64,000 bases of DNA from Clostridium zeae (GTDB lineage: Bacteria > Bacillota > Clostridia > Clostridiales > Clostridiaceae): contig NZ_BMBA01000003.1 of assembly GCF_017312485.1 (NCBI RefSeq), positions 451,468 to 515,467 of the forward strand. The letters run 5' to 3'. The notes beneath the pieces were generated by a model. That model had not been told where the DNA came from. It made no database searches and saw only the letters and a program-made list of their open reading frames with translations. Made by a program: the position numbers and the translations under genes. This document shows, piece after piece, positions 38,613 to 47,273 of this stretch. Positions within the stretch are counted from its first letter, which is position 1. The number at the start of each line of letters is the position of its first letter.

Positions 38613-39972
38613 TAATATATATGAATTATTAAATTCATCTTCTTTTAATGAAGAAGAGTTTGACAATATAGAAACAGACTTAACAGACCTAGAAGTTAAA
38701 CAATTAAAAAATAACTTCAGAAAAAACATTAAAGTTTCCAAGAAGAAAAGGTTTATATATATTGCAGCTTCACTAGCCATTTTTATAACAGTTGGAACCT
38801 TTACGGTTAAACCTGCTTTTGCACAATCTTTTATTGAAAGTATACCGGTAATAGATTCCTTATACGAAAAATTAGGTTACTATAAAGAGTTTAAGGATTT
38901 TTCTAGTTATGTCGGTTTAAGCCAAGAGAAGAACGGCTATAAATTCACCATAGATAAACTAATGGCTGATGATGAAAATGTCATGGTTGCTATGAGGATT
39001 TATAAACCTGGATTGAACATTGAAAAGAATAAGGACGGTAAGAACATAAATGATTTTATGATAACTCCATATCTACCAAGTTCATTTGGATTGTTTATAA
39101 CTGCTGATAATCATTCAAAGATTATTGATGATAACACCCTCTTAGTAGTTACTACCTTTAAAACAGATCCTTCAAAAAAGCCACCAAAAAGATTTGATCT
39201 CTCTATAGAAATTCATAATATTCCAGCTAATGACGTAAGCGTCAAATTTAGCTTACCGGTTTCAAGAGAGAAAATTATTGATCAAACTATAGCAAAGAAT
39301 AGCATAGGCACCATTAGTTTGACTGACTCCTGCAAAATCAAGATAGATAGGTTTAAAACCAGTCCCTTAGGAACATCAATAAAGTTCACTCTCCCTTCAA
39401 ACGCAAAGGATTTTGAAAACTTTTCATTTTATCTTTATGATGATAAAGGCAGGATATACGAAACTAAATCTTGTAGATCTCAAGATGAAAAAAACTTTAT
39501 ATGCGATTTTACCAATGTAGAAAAAGATGCAAAAAAAGTCTATATAATGGCTTATAAAACAAATTTATTAGACACTCTAAACGATAAAGAAAAAATGGTT
39601 AAATACTCAGAAGAAATGCTTATAGCTTATAATTTAAAAACGCTTAAAAACTTCAAATTTGATGGTATAGGAAGCATCAATGTTACGAATATAAAAAAAG
39701 AGTCTAACAATATAAAGTTTTATTTAGAAATTAATGATCCTAAAAACTTATTAAAGCATCAGTTTCCAATCTGGTTGCAAAATAAAGACCTAAATAATAC
39801 ATTTTCTTTGGATGATTTTAGTTTCTATAAAAATTTAGATTCGTCTAATAAAAATGATTATATTGCTGAATTTAAAAATATGGATTCAAATGAAGAATAT
39901 CTTTATAGTGTTAACACCTCACCTTATAAAATAATTGCACAGGGAGAACCCCTAGAAGTAACCCTTAAATAA
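38605..39972 (+). CDS. Membrane anti-sigma factor, DUF4179-like
   Basis: 455 aa. A cytosolic N-terminus (about 1-48) would bind the sigma factor, one membrane segment follows (about 50-68, IYIAASLAIFITVGTF), and a large extracytoplasmic part has the FAQSFIESIPVIDSLYEKLG start typical of the DUF4179 group. GGAGG lies 8 bases before the ATG at 38605. Inference: it holds the ECF sigma factor inactive until an outside signal arrives. No target operon lies next to it. Confidence 0.85.
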   Translation: MNDNIYELLNSSSFNEEEFDNIETDLTDLEVKQLKNNFRKNIKVSKKKRFIYIAASLAIFITVGTFTVKPAFAQSFIESIPVIDSLYEKLGYYKEFKDFSSYVGLSQEKNGYKFTIDKLMADDENVMVAMRIYKPGLNIEKNKDGKNINDFMITPYLPSSFGLFITADNHSKIIDDNTLLVVTTFKTDPSKKPPKRFDLSIEIHNIPANDVSVKFSLPVSREKIIDQTIAKNSIGTISLTDSCKIKIDRFKTSPLGTSIKFTLPSNAKDFENFSFYLYDDKGRIYETKSCRSQDEKNFICDFTNVEKDAKKVYIMAYKTNLLDTLNDKEKMVKYSEEMLIAYNLKTLKNFKFDGIGSINVTNIKKESNNIKFYLEINDPKNLLKHQFPIWLQNKDLNNTFSLDDFSFYKNLDSSNKNDYIAEFKNMDSNEEYLYSVNTSPYKIIAQGEPLEVTLK

Positions 39973-39975
39973 ACA

Positions 39976-40013
39976 AAATAACCACTGAGACTGTCTCGTC
40001 TCAGTGGTTATTT
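39976..40013. terminator. Bidirectional terminator
   Basis: Sixteen-base-pair perfect stem (AAATAACCACTGAGAC and its complement) with a 6-base loop between the anti-sigma gene and lepB, which converge. Confidence 0.93.
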
Positions 40014-40015
40014 CT

Positions 40016-40606
40016 CTATTTTACAGAACTAATCTTATCTAAAGGCCACACTCTTAGCCTTGCTTTTCCTTCAACCTGCTTTTTATCTATAAGACCAAAA
40101 GATCTACTATCTATGCTTACTTCTCTGTTATCCCCTAAAACAAACAGTTTACCCTCAGATACTTTTAGTGGAAAGTTAACCCCTTGTTTTACAGTTGTGC
40201 CTTGAGTATAAGTTTCATTAAGTTTTTCTCCATTTACATATACATAACCATCTCTTAAATCTATCTCATCACCAGGAAGCCCTATAACTCTTTTTACTAG
40301 TCTAGTATTCTCTTGCTTTCTTTGAATAACATCATCTAAAAATATTTTAAAGTCTGAAAAAGAATTATCCCTGCTCCTATTTTCTAGAAATATGACTACA
40401 TCTCCTCTTTGAGGTTCAGTGAAATCATAGCTCACTTTATCTACAAGTAACTCCTGACCATCATGTAGAGTATTCTCCATTGATCTCTGTTGTACTTGAA
40501 CCATAGCAAAAACTTTTGTATCAAGTATTGTCACTAAAATTAACGCTCCAGCAATTGTGTAAACCCAACTCATAACTTCTTTAAATATCTTCTTTTTTTC
40601 TAACAT
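40016..40606 (-). CDS. lepB: Signal peptidase I
   Basis: Membrane serine protease that removes signal peptides, 196 aa. One N-terminal membrane anchor (about 12-32), catalytic serine in QQRSMENTLHDG, catalytic lysine in TRLVKRVIGLPGDEI, and box E GDNREVSIDSRSFG. AGGAGG precedes ATG at 40606 by 4 bases, slightly tight; an upstream ATG six codons away contains that site and is less likely. Confidence 0.95.
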   Translation of the reverse strand: MLEKKKIFKEVMSWVYTIAGALILVTILDTKVFAMVQVQQRSMENTLHDGQELLVDKVSYDFTEPQRGDVVIFLENRSRDNSFSDFKIFLDDVIQRKQENTRLVKRVIGLPGDEIDLRDGYVYVNGEKLNETYTQGTTVKQGVNFPLKVSEGKLFVLGDNREVSIDSRSFGLIDKKQVEGKARLRVWPLDKISSVK

Positions 40607-40779
40607 ATTTCCTCCTATAAGCATATTAATATTATAAACTTTGAGACTAAAATGGTAATTACCTACTTACGTTATTAGTATCCAAATTAAATCTTATCTA
40701 AATTCTGTACTCACACTTCTTTACTGGTAAAACTAGTAGGTTACATTAAAACTCTATATTTAAAATAAAGATACTACTC

Positions 40780-42585
40780 TCAACTGATGTCTACGTTACA
40801 AAACTTATCTATGTCTCTTTTTATAATTTCAAAAGATCCTCTCCAGAACTCTTCATTATGCAAATCAATTTCTACATGCTTAGCTACATCATAAATATTT
40901 GCCTGGCCTGTAAGCTTAAGCACTTCATTATATTTTTCTATAAAATCATTTCCTTGTTGCAAGTATATCTTATATAGCCCTTTTGAAAATAATAGACCAA
41001 AAGCATATGGAAAGTTATAAAAGTTTCTTTCAACATAATAATAATGTGGTTTATGCACCCATGCATAGTAATCGAAGGTTTCCTCAATTATTGCATCTCC
41101 ATAAGCTTCTTTTTGAGCCCATACCATTATATCTTTTATTTCATCTACAGATAATTCTCCATCTTTTCTTCTATGAAATACTTCCTTCTCAAATAAGAAT
41201 CTTGCATATATATCTACTATTACACTTGCACAATTTTCTAGTTCTGCTCCCAGTATCACCAATGCCTCATCTTTATCTGCTGTTTTCAGAGCAGCATTTC
41301 TTACAATACTTTCAGCAAATATTGATGCTGTCTCAGCCAGAGGCATAGGATAAGATGAGTTTAATATACTTTCTTTCTGAAGTATACTTCCATGATAAGC
41401 ATGGCCAAGTTCATGAGCTATAGTGCATACATTTTTAAAATTTCCATCATAGCTGCATAGCACTCTACTTTCCTTTATGAAATGAAGGTTATGACAGAAA
41501 GCTCCCCCTCTTTTTCCCTCTCTCACTTCTGCATCTATCCATCTACTTTCGAAAGCCTTTAAAGCTAAATCTCCCATTTCAGGCGAGAATGACGAGAAAT
41601 GTTTTACTATAAAATCTCTGGCTTCTTCATAGCTAAAGTTCATATCTCTACTTCCTACTGGAGCCATTATATCATAATAAGGCAACTTATCTTCATATCC
41701 TAATATCTCTGCTTTTTTTAAGAAATATCTTTTGAAATACCCTAAGCCTTCTTTCATAACTTTAAGCATAACATTTAAAGTTTCTTCATCCATTCTAGAA
41801 TTATCAAGAGTCATATTTAAAGGTGAAGAATATCCTTTTAATTCACAAATAGTTAATACCTCTCCCTTTATCCCATTCAATGCAGCAGCTACACCTTCTG
41901 CAATAGAATCGTTACTAATGCGCTCTGCAAAAAATGCCTTTTCTCTTAATACATTATCCTTTGAAAACTGCATATTTTTAATCTTGGTTATAGGTAACTT
42001 TTCTACTCTTCCTTCTATATCAATCTGAACTTTATGATTTGAGGTTAATTGATTTTTTAATTTTAACCAAGCACTAGAGCCTGTAAGCCTCATCTTTGAT
42101 ATTGCCACTTCTTCTTTCTCACTTAAAATATATTTACTTTTTGAAACTATTTCTTTTAGGTAAAATATATGTTTTTTTAATATCTCAGAAGAACTAAGTA
42201 TTTCATCTAAATTTTTTATATCACTTATCCATTTTGAAAATTTGACTTCAGCTTCAGTGATTTTAGTGTCTTTTTTTTCAATTAAAGTAATATACTTTTT
42301 TGCCTTCTCATCTTTAGCATTAGCTGCAAAATTCAAACTTGCAAAGCTTCCTAATCTTCCTATAACATTTCTGTATTCAGTAAAAATACTTATATAAGCT
42401 TCTAACTTTTCTTTTAGATTATCAGTATTTGAAAGATTCTTATCACACCAATTTGTAAATTCATCTATTATATCATCTAATAACTTCATGTCATTTTTAA
42501 AATCTTCTCCATCAAATGAAGAGTATAATTCTTTTAGACTCCATCTCATCTTTTCGCTATCATCAATCATCTCATAAATTGGCAC
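40780..42585 (-). CDS. pepF: Oligoendopeptidase F family metallopeptidase (M3B)
   Basis: Cytosolic zinc peptidase of about 600 aa that cleaves short peptides. The zinc motif HELGHAYHG is near residue 395, followed by ETASIFAESI with the third ligand. N-terminal helical domain typical of PepF. The start is uncertain: GTG at 42585 has no ribosome site, and ATG codons at the sixth and thirteenth positions are also possible. Monocistronic. Confidence 0.92.
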   Translation of the reverse strand: MPIYEMIDDSEKMRWSLKELYSSFDGEDFKNDMKLLDDIIDEFTNWCDKNLSNTDNLKEKLEAYISIFTEYRNVIGRLGSFASLNFAANAKDEKAKKYITLIEKKDTKITEAEVKFSKWISDIKNLDEILSSSEILKKHIFYLKEIVSKSKYILSEKEEVAISKMRLTGSSAWLKLKNQLTSNHKVQIDIEGRVEKLPITKIKNMQFSKDNVLREKAFFAERISNDSIAEGVAAALNGIKGEVLTICELKGYSSPLNMTLDNSRMDEETLNVMLKVMKEGLGYFKRYFLKKAEILGYEDKLPYYDIMAPVGSRDMNFSYEEARDFIVKHFSSFSPEMGDLALKAFESRWIDAEVREGKRGGAFCHNLHFIKESRVLCSYDGNFKNVCTIAHELGHAYHGSILQKESILNSSYPMPLAETASIFAESIVRNAALKTADKDEALVILGAELENCASVIVDIYARFLFEKEVFHRRKDGELSVDEIKDIMVWAQKEAYGDAIIEETFDYYAWVHKPHYYYVERNFYNFPYAFGLLFSKGLYKIYLQQGNDFIEKYNEVLKLTGQANIYDVAKHVEIDLHNEEFWRGSFEIIKRDIDKFCNVDIS

Positions 42586-42857
42586 CTATACAATGCTTAT
42601 TAACAGCATAAATTATAGATACCAAACTCACCTCTTCTCATAATAAATTAACTATATATTTAATATTATTTACATACTTTAAAATTCCTTCTAAATTTTA
42701 TTAATTTACTGGGTATATTTTGTAAATTTATTACTAACTACTATAAATTGACGCTACACCCATAGCTAATAAATATAACTTTCTATTACATCAAACTTAT
42801 AATATGCGAAAATTCAGTACTTATTCCTTTTAGCTTATTTTAAGTTTATGAATGAAA
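42586..42857. other. Gene-free stretch between pepF and the MATE gene terminator
   Basis: About 270 AT-rich bases with no supported gene. Presumably holds the pepF promoter; no pair of boxes stands out. Confidence 0.5.
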
Positions 42858-42888
42858 AAATCTAGGCTTCAATTACAAACCTAGATTT
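42858..42888 (-). terminator. Terminator of the MATE gene
   Basis: Nine-base-pair stem AAATCTAGG/CCTAGATTT with a 13-base loop and a T run on the minus strand. Confidence 0.85.
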
Positions 42889-42936
42889 CTATATAAAGTA
42901 AAAATCTAAATAATATTTTTAATTTGCACCTCTTAA

Positions 42937-44304
42937 TTATGCTTGTTGAACCATGCCTTTCTTAACAAAGGCCATCTTCTCCCACTTTCTTGTTCTCCAT
43001 CTCCAAAGCATTAGAACTCCTCTGAACCATTCATCACAAGCAAAAGCTATCCACATTCCTGCAAGCCCCAAACCTAATTTTATGCCAAGCAAATATGATA
43101 AGGTTACGCTTACTCCCCACATTGAAAATATACCCATATAAACAGGGAACTTAACATCTCCAGAAGCTCTTAAAGAATTGATTACTACTAAATTAAAGGA
43201 ACGTCCTGGTTCTAAAAATGCGTCTATTATCAGAATCACTCCACCCACCGCTAATATGTTTGGATTAGAAGTAAATATACATAAGGCTTGATTTCTAAGT
43301 AAAGCGAATATAATTCCTATTCCAAAGGATATCTTTAAAGCAAGTTTTAAGCTATGGATACAGGTCTTATAAGCTTTATCATTTTCCTCAGCACCAACTA
43401 AATGCCCTATAAGTATTTCAGTACCTTGGCCTATAGCTATTGAAAACAAATATGCAAACATTACGATATTTTGTACATATGCTTTCGTAGTTAGAGCCTC
43501 ATTTCCTAAGAAGTTGATAAAATATGTTATAACAAGCTGAGATACATTATATGAAAGCTGTTCTCCTGCAGTAGGAACCCCTATCTTCAAAAGATCTTTT
43601 ACTATCTTTGTAGGAAATGGTTTTAAGTTTTTTATGCTAAACCCTCTCTCAACATTTCTGAATACAACAAAAATCATTACAATAAGTCCAAGTAACTTAC
43701 TAATATTTGTGGATATTGCAACTCCAGATACTCCTAATACAGGCACTCCAAAAGCACCAAATATAAATACATAATCTAGTACAACATGGAGTACATTCAT
43801 GCCTATAGTAACATACATTGATATTTTAGTAAGCCCATGACTTCTAACTATAGCTGTACAAGTCATCATCACAGCTTGCATAAATAAAAATCCACCTACT
43901 ATCTGTAGATATTGTACTGCAAATTTCATAAGCTCTGGTCTTATCCCCATAGCACCCAATATGCCATGAGCCGCAAAATACATGATTCCGCTAAGTAAAA
44001 GTCCAAATAATAGATTAATAATTAATGATACGGTGGCTACCTTTGAAGCCATTTTTTTATTGCCAGCGCCTAAGTTTTGAGCAATAAGTACTGAGGTACC
44101 TGTAGATAATATTCCAAACATTATATTCATCATTGATATCAACTGATTAGATACTCCAACAGCCGCTACTGAATTATCAGAATACCTACTTAACATCAAT
44201 GTGTCTACACTTCCGAGTAGCATAAATAGTAAGGTTTCTATAAAAATTGGCCAGGTTAGATTAAATACAGTTAGTTGTTTTTTCTCTTTCTTTTTATTCG
44301 TCAA
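42937..44304 (-). CDS. MATE family multidrug/cation efflux transporter
   Basis: About 455 aa with twelve predicted membrane segments in two homologous halves, in the NorM/DinF-like MATE family (FNLTWPIFIETLLFML, GSVDTLMLSRY, ILIAQNLGAGNKK). Such pumps export drugs or organic cations with Na+ or H+. The start is uncertain: TTG at 44302-44304 has GGAG 8 bases upstream; an ATG at 44313 abuts that site; longer versions would overlap the regulator gene. It follows the TrmB-type regulator closely and is likely its target. Confidence 0.9.
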   Translation of the reverse strand: MTNKKKEKKQLTVFNLTWPIFIETLLFMLLGSVDTLMLSRYSDNSVAAVGVSNQLISMMNIMFGILSTGTSVLIAQNLGAGNKKMASKVATVSLIINLLFGLLLSGIMYFAAHGILGAMGIRPELMKFAVQYLQIVGGFLFMQAVMMTCTAIVRSHGLTKISMYVTIGMNVLHVVLDYVFIFGAFGVPVLGVSGVAISTNISKLLGLIVMIFVVFRNVERGFSIKNLKPFPTKIVKDLLKIGVPTAGEQLSYNVSQLVITYFINFLGNEALTTKAYVQNIVMFAYLFSIAIGQGTEILIGHLVGAEENDKAYKTCIHSLKLALKISFGIGIIFALLRNQALCIFTSNPNILAVGGVILIIDAFLEPGRSFNLVVINSLRASGDVKFPVYMGIFSMWGVSVTLSYLLGIKLGLGLAGMWIAFACDEWFRGVLMLWRWRTRKWEKMAFVKKGMVQQA

Positions 44305-44335
44305 AATACTCATCTCCGATTTAATATTTATATTA

Positions 44336-45142
44336 TTATTTATCTTTACGGTTTCCACAAACCGAGGATCCAAGTTCAAAGCCGCTATTAATTAATATAT
44401 CATTAGTAACCATATTCTGATTATATTTATTCTTTAATTTTAAAAGATATATATCGTGATGGATGTGCTCTGCAATTATTGATACCATTAATGAATTTTC
44501 TGTTATAGTTCCTAATATATCACCAGCTCGTGTTTCATTAGCTATAAGCGATTTTTTATTATCAACAATCATCATCCATCTTCTTCCGTCATAAAACATA
44601 CTCTTACTTTCATGATGATAATATTCTATATCTAATTCACTTATATCTAGATCCTCAAAGGAGAAAACTATTACTCTGACATTCTTCTTAATTAATTGCC
44701 TTATTTCTTCTTCGAATAACTTTAACTCAAAAGTAGTGGCTATATATACTTCATTTTCAGTCTCTAATAATAATCTTTTAGTAGTATCTATAAAATTTGA
44801 ATACCCTTTCATATTCCAGTATTGATCATCCAATTTAAATCTATCAATGTTACTTAAGGACTTTTCTAATATATCTATAGAACTTTGGTAGTTATTTTTT
44901 ATATTATTTATCAAAGTATCTGGTGACTGAGCTTTATAGATAGTAGGTTCACCAGAAAGCATTAACACATTTCCTCTGTTATATAAGTTCTCTAAAGAAC
45001 TGTATATTGAACTCCTTGATATATTAAGTAGTTTTGATATTTGAGAACCATTTAGCTCACCATTCTTAAGCAAACATATATAAACTTCAGCTTCTGTCTT
45101 TGTAAAATTAAAATCCTGCAATTTATTAATTAATTCTTCCAT
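44336..45142 (-). CDS. TrmB-family transcriptional regulator
   Basis: 268 aa. The N-terminal winged helix (LQDFNFTKTEAEVYICLLKNGE, GSQISKLLNISRSSIYSSLENL) is that of the TrmB family, best known as sugar-responsive regulators in archaea. The middle part (ENEVYIATTFELKLFEEEIRQLIKKNVRVIVFSF) is the PLD-like effector domain. The MATE pump gene lies next, so control of efflux is inferred. A perfect 13-base inverted repeat covers its promoter, pointing to autoregulation. AGGAGG precedes the ATG. Confidence 0.88.
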   Translation of the reverse strand: MEELINKLQDFNFTKTEAEVYICLLKNGELNGSQISKLLNISRSSIYSSLENLYNRGNVLMLSGEPTIYKAQSPDTLINNIKNNYQSSIDILEKSLSNIDRFKLDDQYWNMKGYSNFIDTTKRLLLETENEVYIATTFELKLFEEEIRQLIKKNVRVIVFSFEDLDISELDIEYYHHESKSMFYDGRRWMMIVDNKKSLIANETRAGDILGTITENSLMVSIIAEHIHHDIYLLKLKNKYNQNMVTNDILINSGFELGSSVCGNRKDK

Positions 45143-45163
45143 TTATCCTCCTAATTTCACTTA

Positions 45164-45208
45164 CACTATGTTGTACTTATTGTACAACATAGTGTTTTTC
45201 TAAGTCAA
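45164..45208 (-). promoter_or_regulatory. Promoter and palindromic operator of the TrmB-type gene
   Basis: Minus-strand TTGACT (45203-45208), 18-base spacer, TACAAT (45179-45184). A perfect inverted repeat CACTATGTTGTAC (45164-45176 and 45182-45194) with a 5-base centre covers the -10 and start site, an ideal repressor target. Confidence 0.85.
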
Positions 45209-45245
45209 ATAATAATTTATTTTAAAGGCTATGTTTAATATTATT

Positions 45246-45447
45246 GTTAAAATTAAGTGGTTATACGGGAGATGCTATATGAGCGAGCTATTAGAATTAA
45301 ATGATTTTTTCAGATGGAATGGCGTTAATAAACTGTACTGTTCGAACGTAGTGAGTTTACAGTTTTAGCCATGGAATATGACAAAATCATATTAATTCTT
45401 TGCGTAAGCTCATTAAAGCATCGGATGTATAACCACTTAATTTCAAC
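45246..45447. other. 202-bp imperfect palindrome of unknown nature
   Basis: Outer arms of 21 bases (45246-45266 and 45427-45447, core AATTAAGTGGTTATAC) match at 20 positions. Inward, further nested pairs line up in the same register: GATGCT/AGCATC, ATGAGC/GCTCAT, an AGAATTAA..ATGATTTT arm with its partner near 45383-45400, GGC/GCC, and AAACTGTA/TACAGTTT around a loop with TTCGAACG. The whole segment can fold into one rod. No reading frame or transposase. Candidates: a structured RNA or a non-autonomous mobile repeat. A small hairpin (GGTG/CACC) follows on the right. Confidence 0.8.
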
Positions 45448-45517
45448 ACGGTGTTTTAACAGCACCATTTTAAAATCTATTAATAGCAGATTTTAGACTT
45501 ACTTATTCTTCAAATAG

Positions 45518-45564
45518 AAAAACCTCTTTAGGATAATTTTATAAATCATCCTAAAGAGGTTTTT
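45518..45564 (-). terminator. Terminator of trxB-grx-gapN
   Basis: Seventeen-base-pair perfect stem (AAAAACCTCTTTAGGAT and its complement) with a 13-base loop, just after the gapN stop. Confidence 0.93.
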
Positions 45565-45581
45565 ATGAATTACATTAATAA

Positions 45582-47042
45582 TTAATCAGCTAAATTTATA
45601 ACTATAGCTTTTGGTCTACTCATTGCTTCTATTGAGTATCTTATACCTTGAGTACCTATACCAGAAGATTTAACTCCTAAGAATGGGAAATGGTCTGGTC
45701 CTCTTTCAGTCTTGTTATTGACTTGAACAGTACCAACTTCAAGTTTTGATGCTATATAGAATGCAGCATTAATATCTTTTGTAAATACAGATGATTGTAA
45801 ACCATACTCTGAAGCATTGGCTATCTTTATTGCAGCATCTCTATCACTAATTCTTATTATAGGAAGTACTGGTCCAAATGGTTCTTCCCATGCTAATCTC
45901 ATATCCACTGTAACTTCATCATATAGTGTTGGATAGATTAAGTTTCCTTCTCTATTTCCACCAATAATCAGTTTTGCACCTTTTTCTTCAGCATCTCTCA
46001 TAAGTTCTTCAACAAAATCTGCTGCCTTAGTGTCTATTAAAGGCACTACATCAACTTGCTCCTGTTCTAAAGGATTACCTACCTTTAAAGCTTCAATCTT
46101 TGTTTTAAGTTTAGCTATCAACTCATCTGCAACTGATTCCATTACTAATATTCTCTTAACAGCTGTACATCTTTGACCTGAATATGAATATCCACCTGCT
46201 ATTATATTTTTAACTGTAAGATCTAAGTCTGCATCCTCTAAAACTATAGCAGCATCCTTACCTCCAAGTTCCATTAGAAGAGGTTTCATTGCAGTTATTT
46301 GTGATATATGCTTACCAACCTCTGTACTTCCTGTGAAGTTTATAAAATCTATATGATCATGAGTAACTGCATAGTCACCTATTTCACTACCTCTTCCAGT
46401 TACAGTATTTAAAACTCCTGCTGGAAGACCGGCTTCTTGGAAAGCTTTTGCCAAATATAATGCTGATATACTTCCTTGAGTAGCTGGCTTTAACACTACT
46501 GAATTACCTGCTACTACAGCTGGCGCTATCTTTGAAGCAGAAAGATTTACTGGATAATTAAATGGAGATATTGCAAGTATCACACCTAGTGGTTCTCTAG
46601 TTACTACTGAAATTTTGCTTCTATTGAACCCAGGGAATGGATCTGAAGGTATAGACTCACCTTCCATACTCTTAGCAGCATCTGCAGTAAATCTAATATA
46701 ATCAGCAGTTCTTGTAACTTCTGAAACAGCACTCTTCTTATCTTTTGCAACTTCTCTTACCATTATATTAGCTATTTCTTCCGCTTTCTTATCTAAAATA
46801 TCTGCAGTTTTATAAAGAATATCTGCTCTTTCATTTAGCGGTACATTTCTCCAGGATAATTGAGCTTCACTAGCATTTTGTATAGCAGCATCTACTTCTT
46901 CTTTACTCATTGCCTGAATGCTTCCTACCAGTGATTGATCAATTGGTGATTTTATATCTATTAATTTCTTTGTGTTTGTTTCAATCCATTGCCCATTCAC
47001 AAGATTTTTATATACACTTCCATTACGTATATCATTAAACAT
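45582..47042 (-). CDS. gapN: NADP-dependent (non-phosphorylating) glyceraldehyde-3-phosphate dehydrogenase
   Basis: Aldehyde dehydrogenase superfamily enzyme of 486 aa that oxidises glyceraldehyde-3-phosphate directly to 3-phosphoglycerate, yielding NADPH and bypassing ATP formation. Catalytic cysteine C292 in YSGQRCTAVKR, general base E258 in MELGGK, and N162 in SPFNYP. RGPDHFPFLGVKSSG near the end is characteristic of GapN. Its ATG shares one base with the stop of the glutaredoxin gene, so it is coupled to it. In this operon it could supply reducing power for the redox genes upstream. Confidence 0.94.
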   Translation of the reverse strand: MFNDIRNGSVYKNLVNGQWIETNTKKLIDIKSPIDQSLVGSIQAMSKEEVDAAIQNASEAQLSWRNVPLNERADILYKTADILDKKAEEIANIMVREVAKDKKSAVSEVTRTADYIRFTADAAKSMEGESIPSDPFPGFNRSKISVVTREPLGVILAISPFNYPVNLSASKIAPAVVAGNSVVLKPATQGSISALYLAKAFQEAGLPAGVLNTVTGRGSEIGDYAVTHDHIDFINFTGSTEVGKHISQITAMKPLLMELGGKDAAIVLEDADLDLTVKNIIAGGYSYSGQRCTAVKRILVMESVADELIAKLKTKIEALKVGNPLEQEQVDVVPLIDTKAADFVEELMRDAEEKGAKLIIGGNREGNLIYPTLYDEVTVDMRLAWEEPFGPVLPIIRISDRDAAIKIANASEYGLQSSVFTKDINAAFYIASKLEVGTVQVNNKTERGPDHFPFLGVKSSGIGTQGIRYSIEAMSRPKAIVINLAD

Positions 47043-47272
47043 TATTTTACCTCCAATGCTCTATCTATTTTCGCTCTGTCAAAACCTACTATCACTTCTC
47101 CGTTTATCTCAATAACTGGTACTGATCTTTGACCAGATACAGCAAATACTTCTTCTCTAAATTCATGCTCATCAGCTACATTTATCTCTGAGTATTCTAC
47201 TCCTTTTATCTTAAAGTAATCTTTTGCCTTAACACACCATGGACACCATGAAGTTGAATATATTTTTACCAT
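47042..47272 (-). CDS. Glutaredoxin-like protein (NrdH/Grx family)
   Basis: 76 aa thioredoxin-fold protein with CPWC near residues 10-13, cis-proline segment SVPVIEI and GFDRAKIDRAL at the end. Lies 1 base from trxB and overlaps gapN by one base, so it is tightly bound to both. Inference: it is the carrier reduced by the flavoprotein upstream. Paralogue of the gene at 35477-35704. Confidence 0.93.
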   Translation of the reverse strand: MVKIYSTSWCPWCVKAKDYFKIKGVEYSEINVADEHEFREEVFAVSGQRSVPVIEINGEVIVGFDRAKIDRALEVK

Positions 47273-47273
47273 A

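Noticed and set aside
45246..45447. Ordinary transcription terminator
   Set aside because: Two hundred bases long with nested arms and no T run after it; the gapN terminator is a separate hairpin at 45518-45564.
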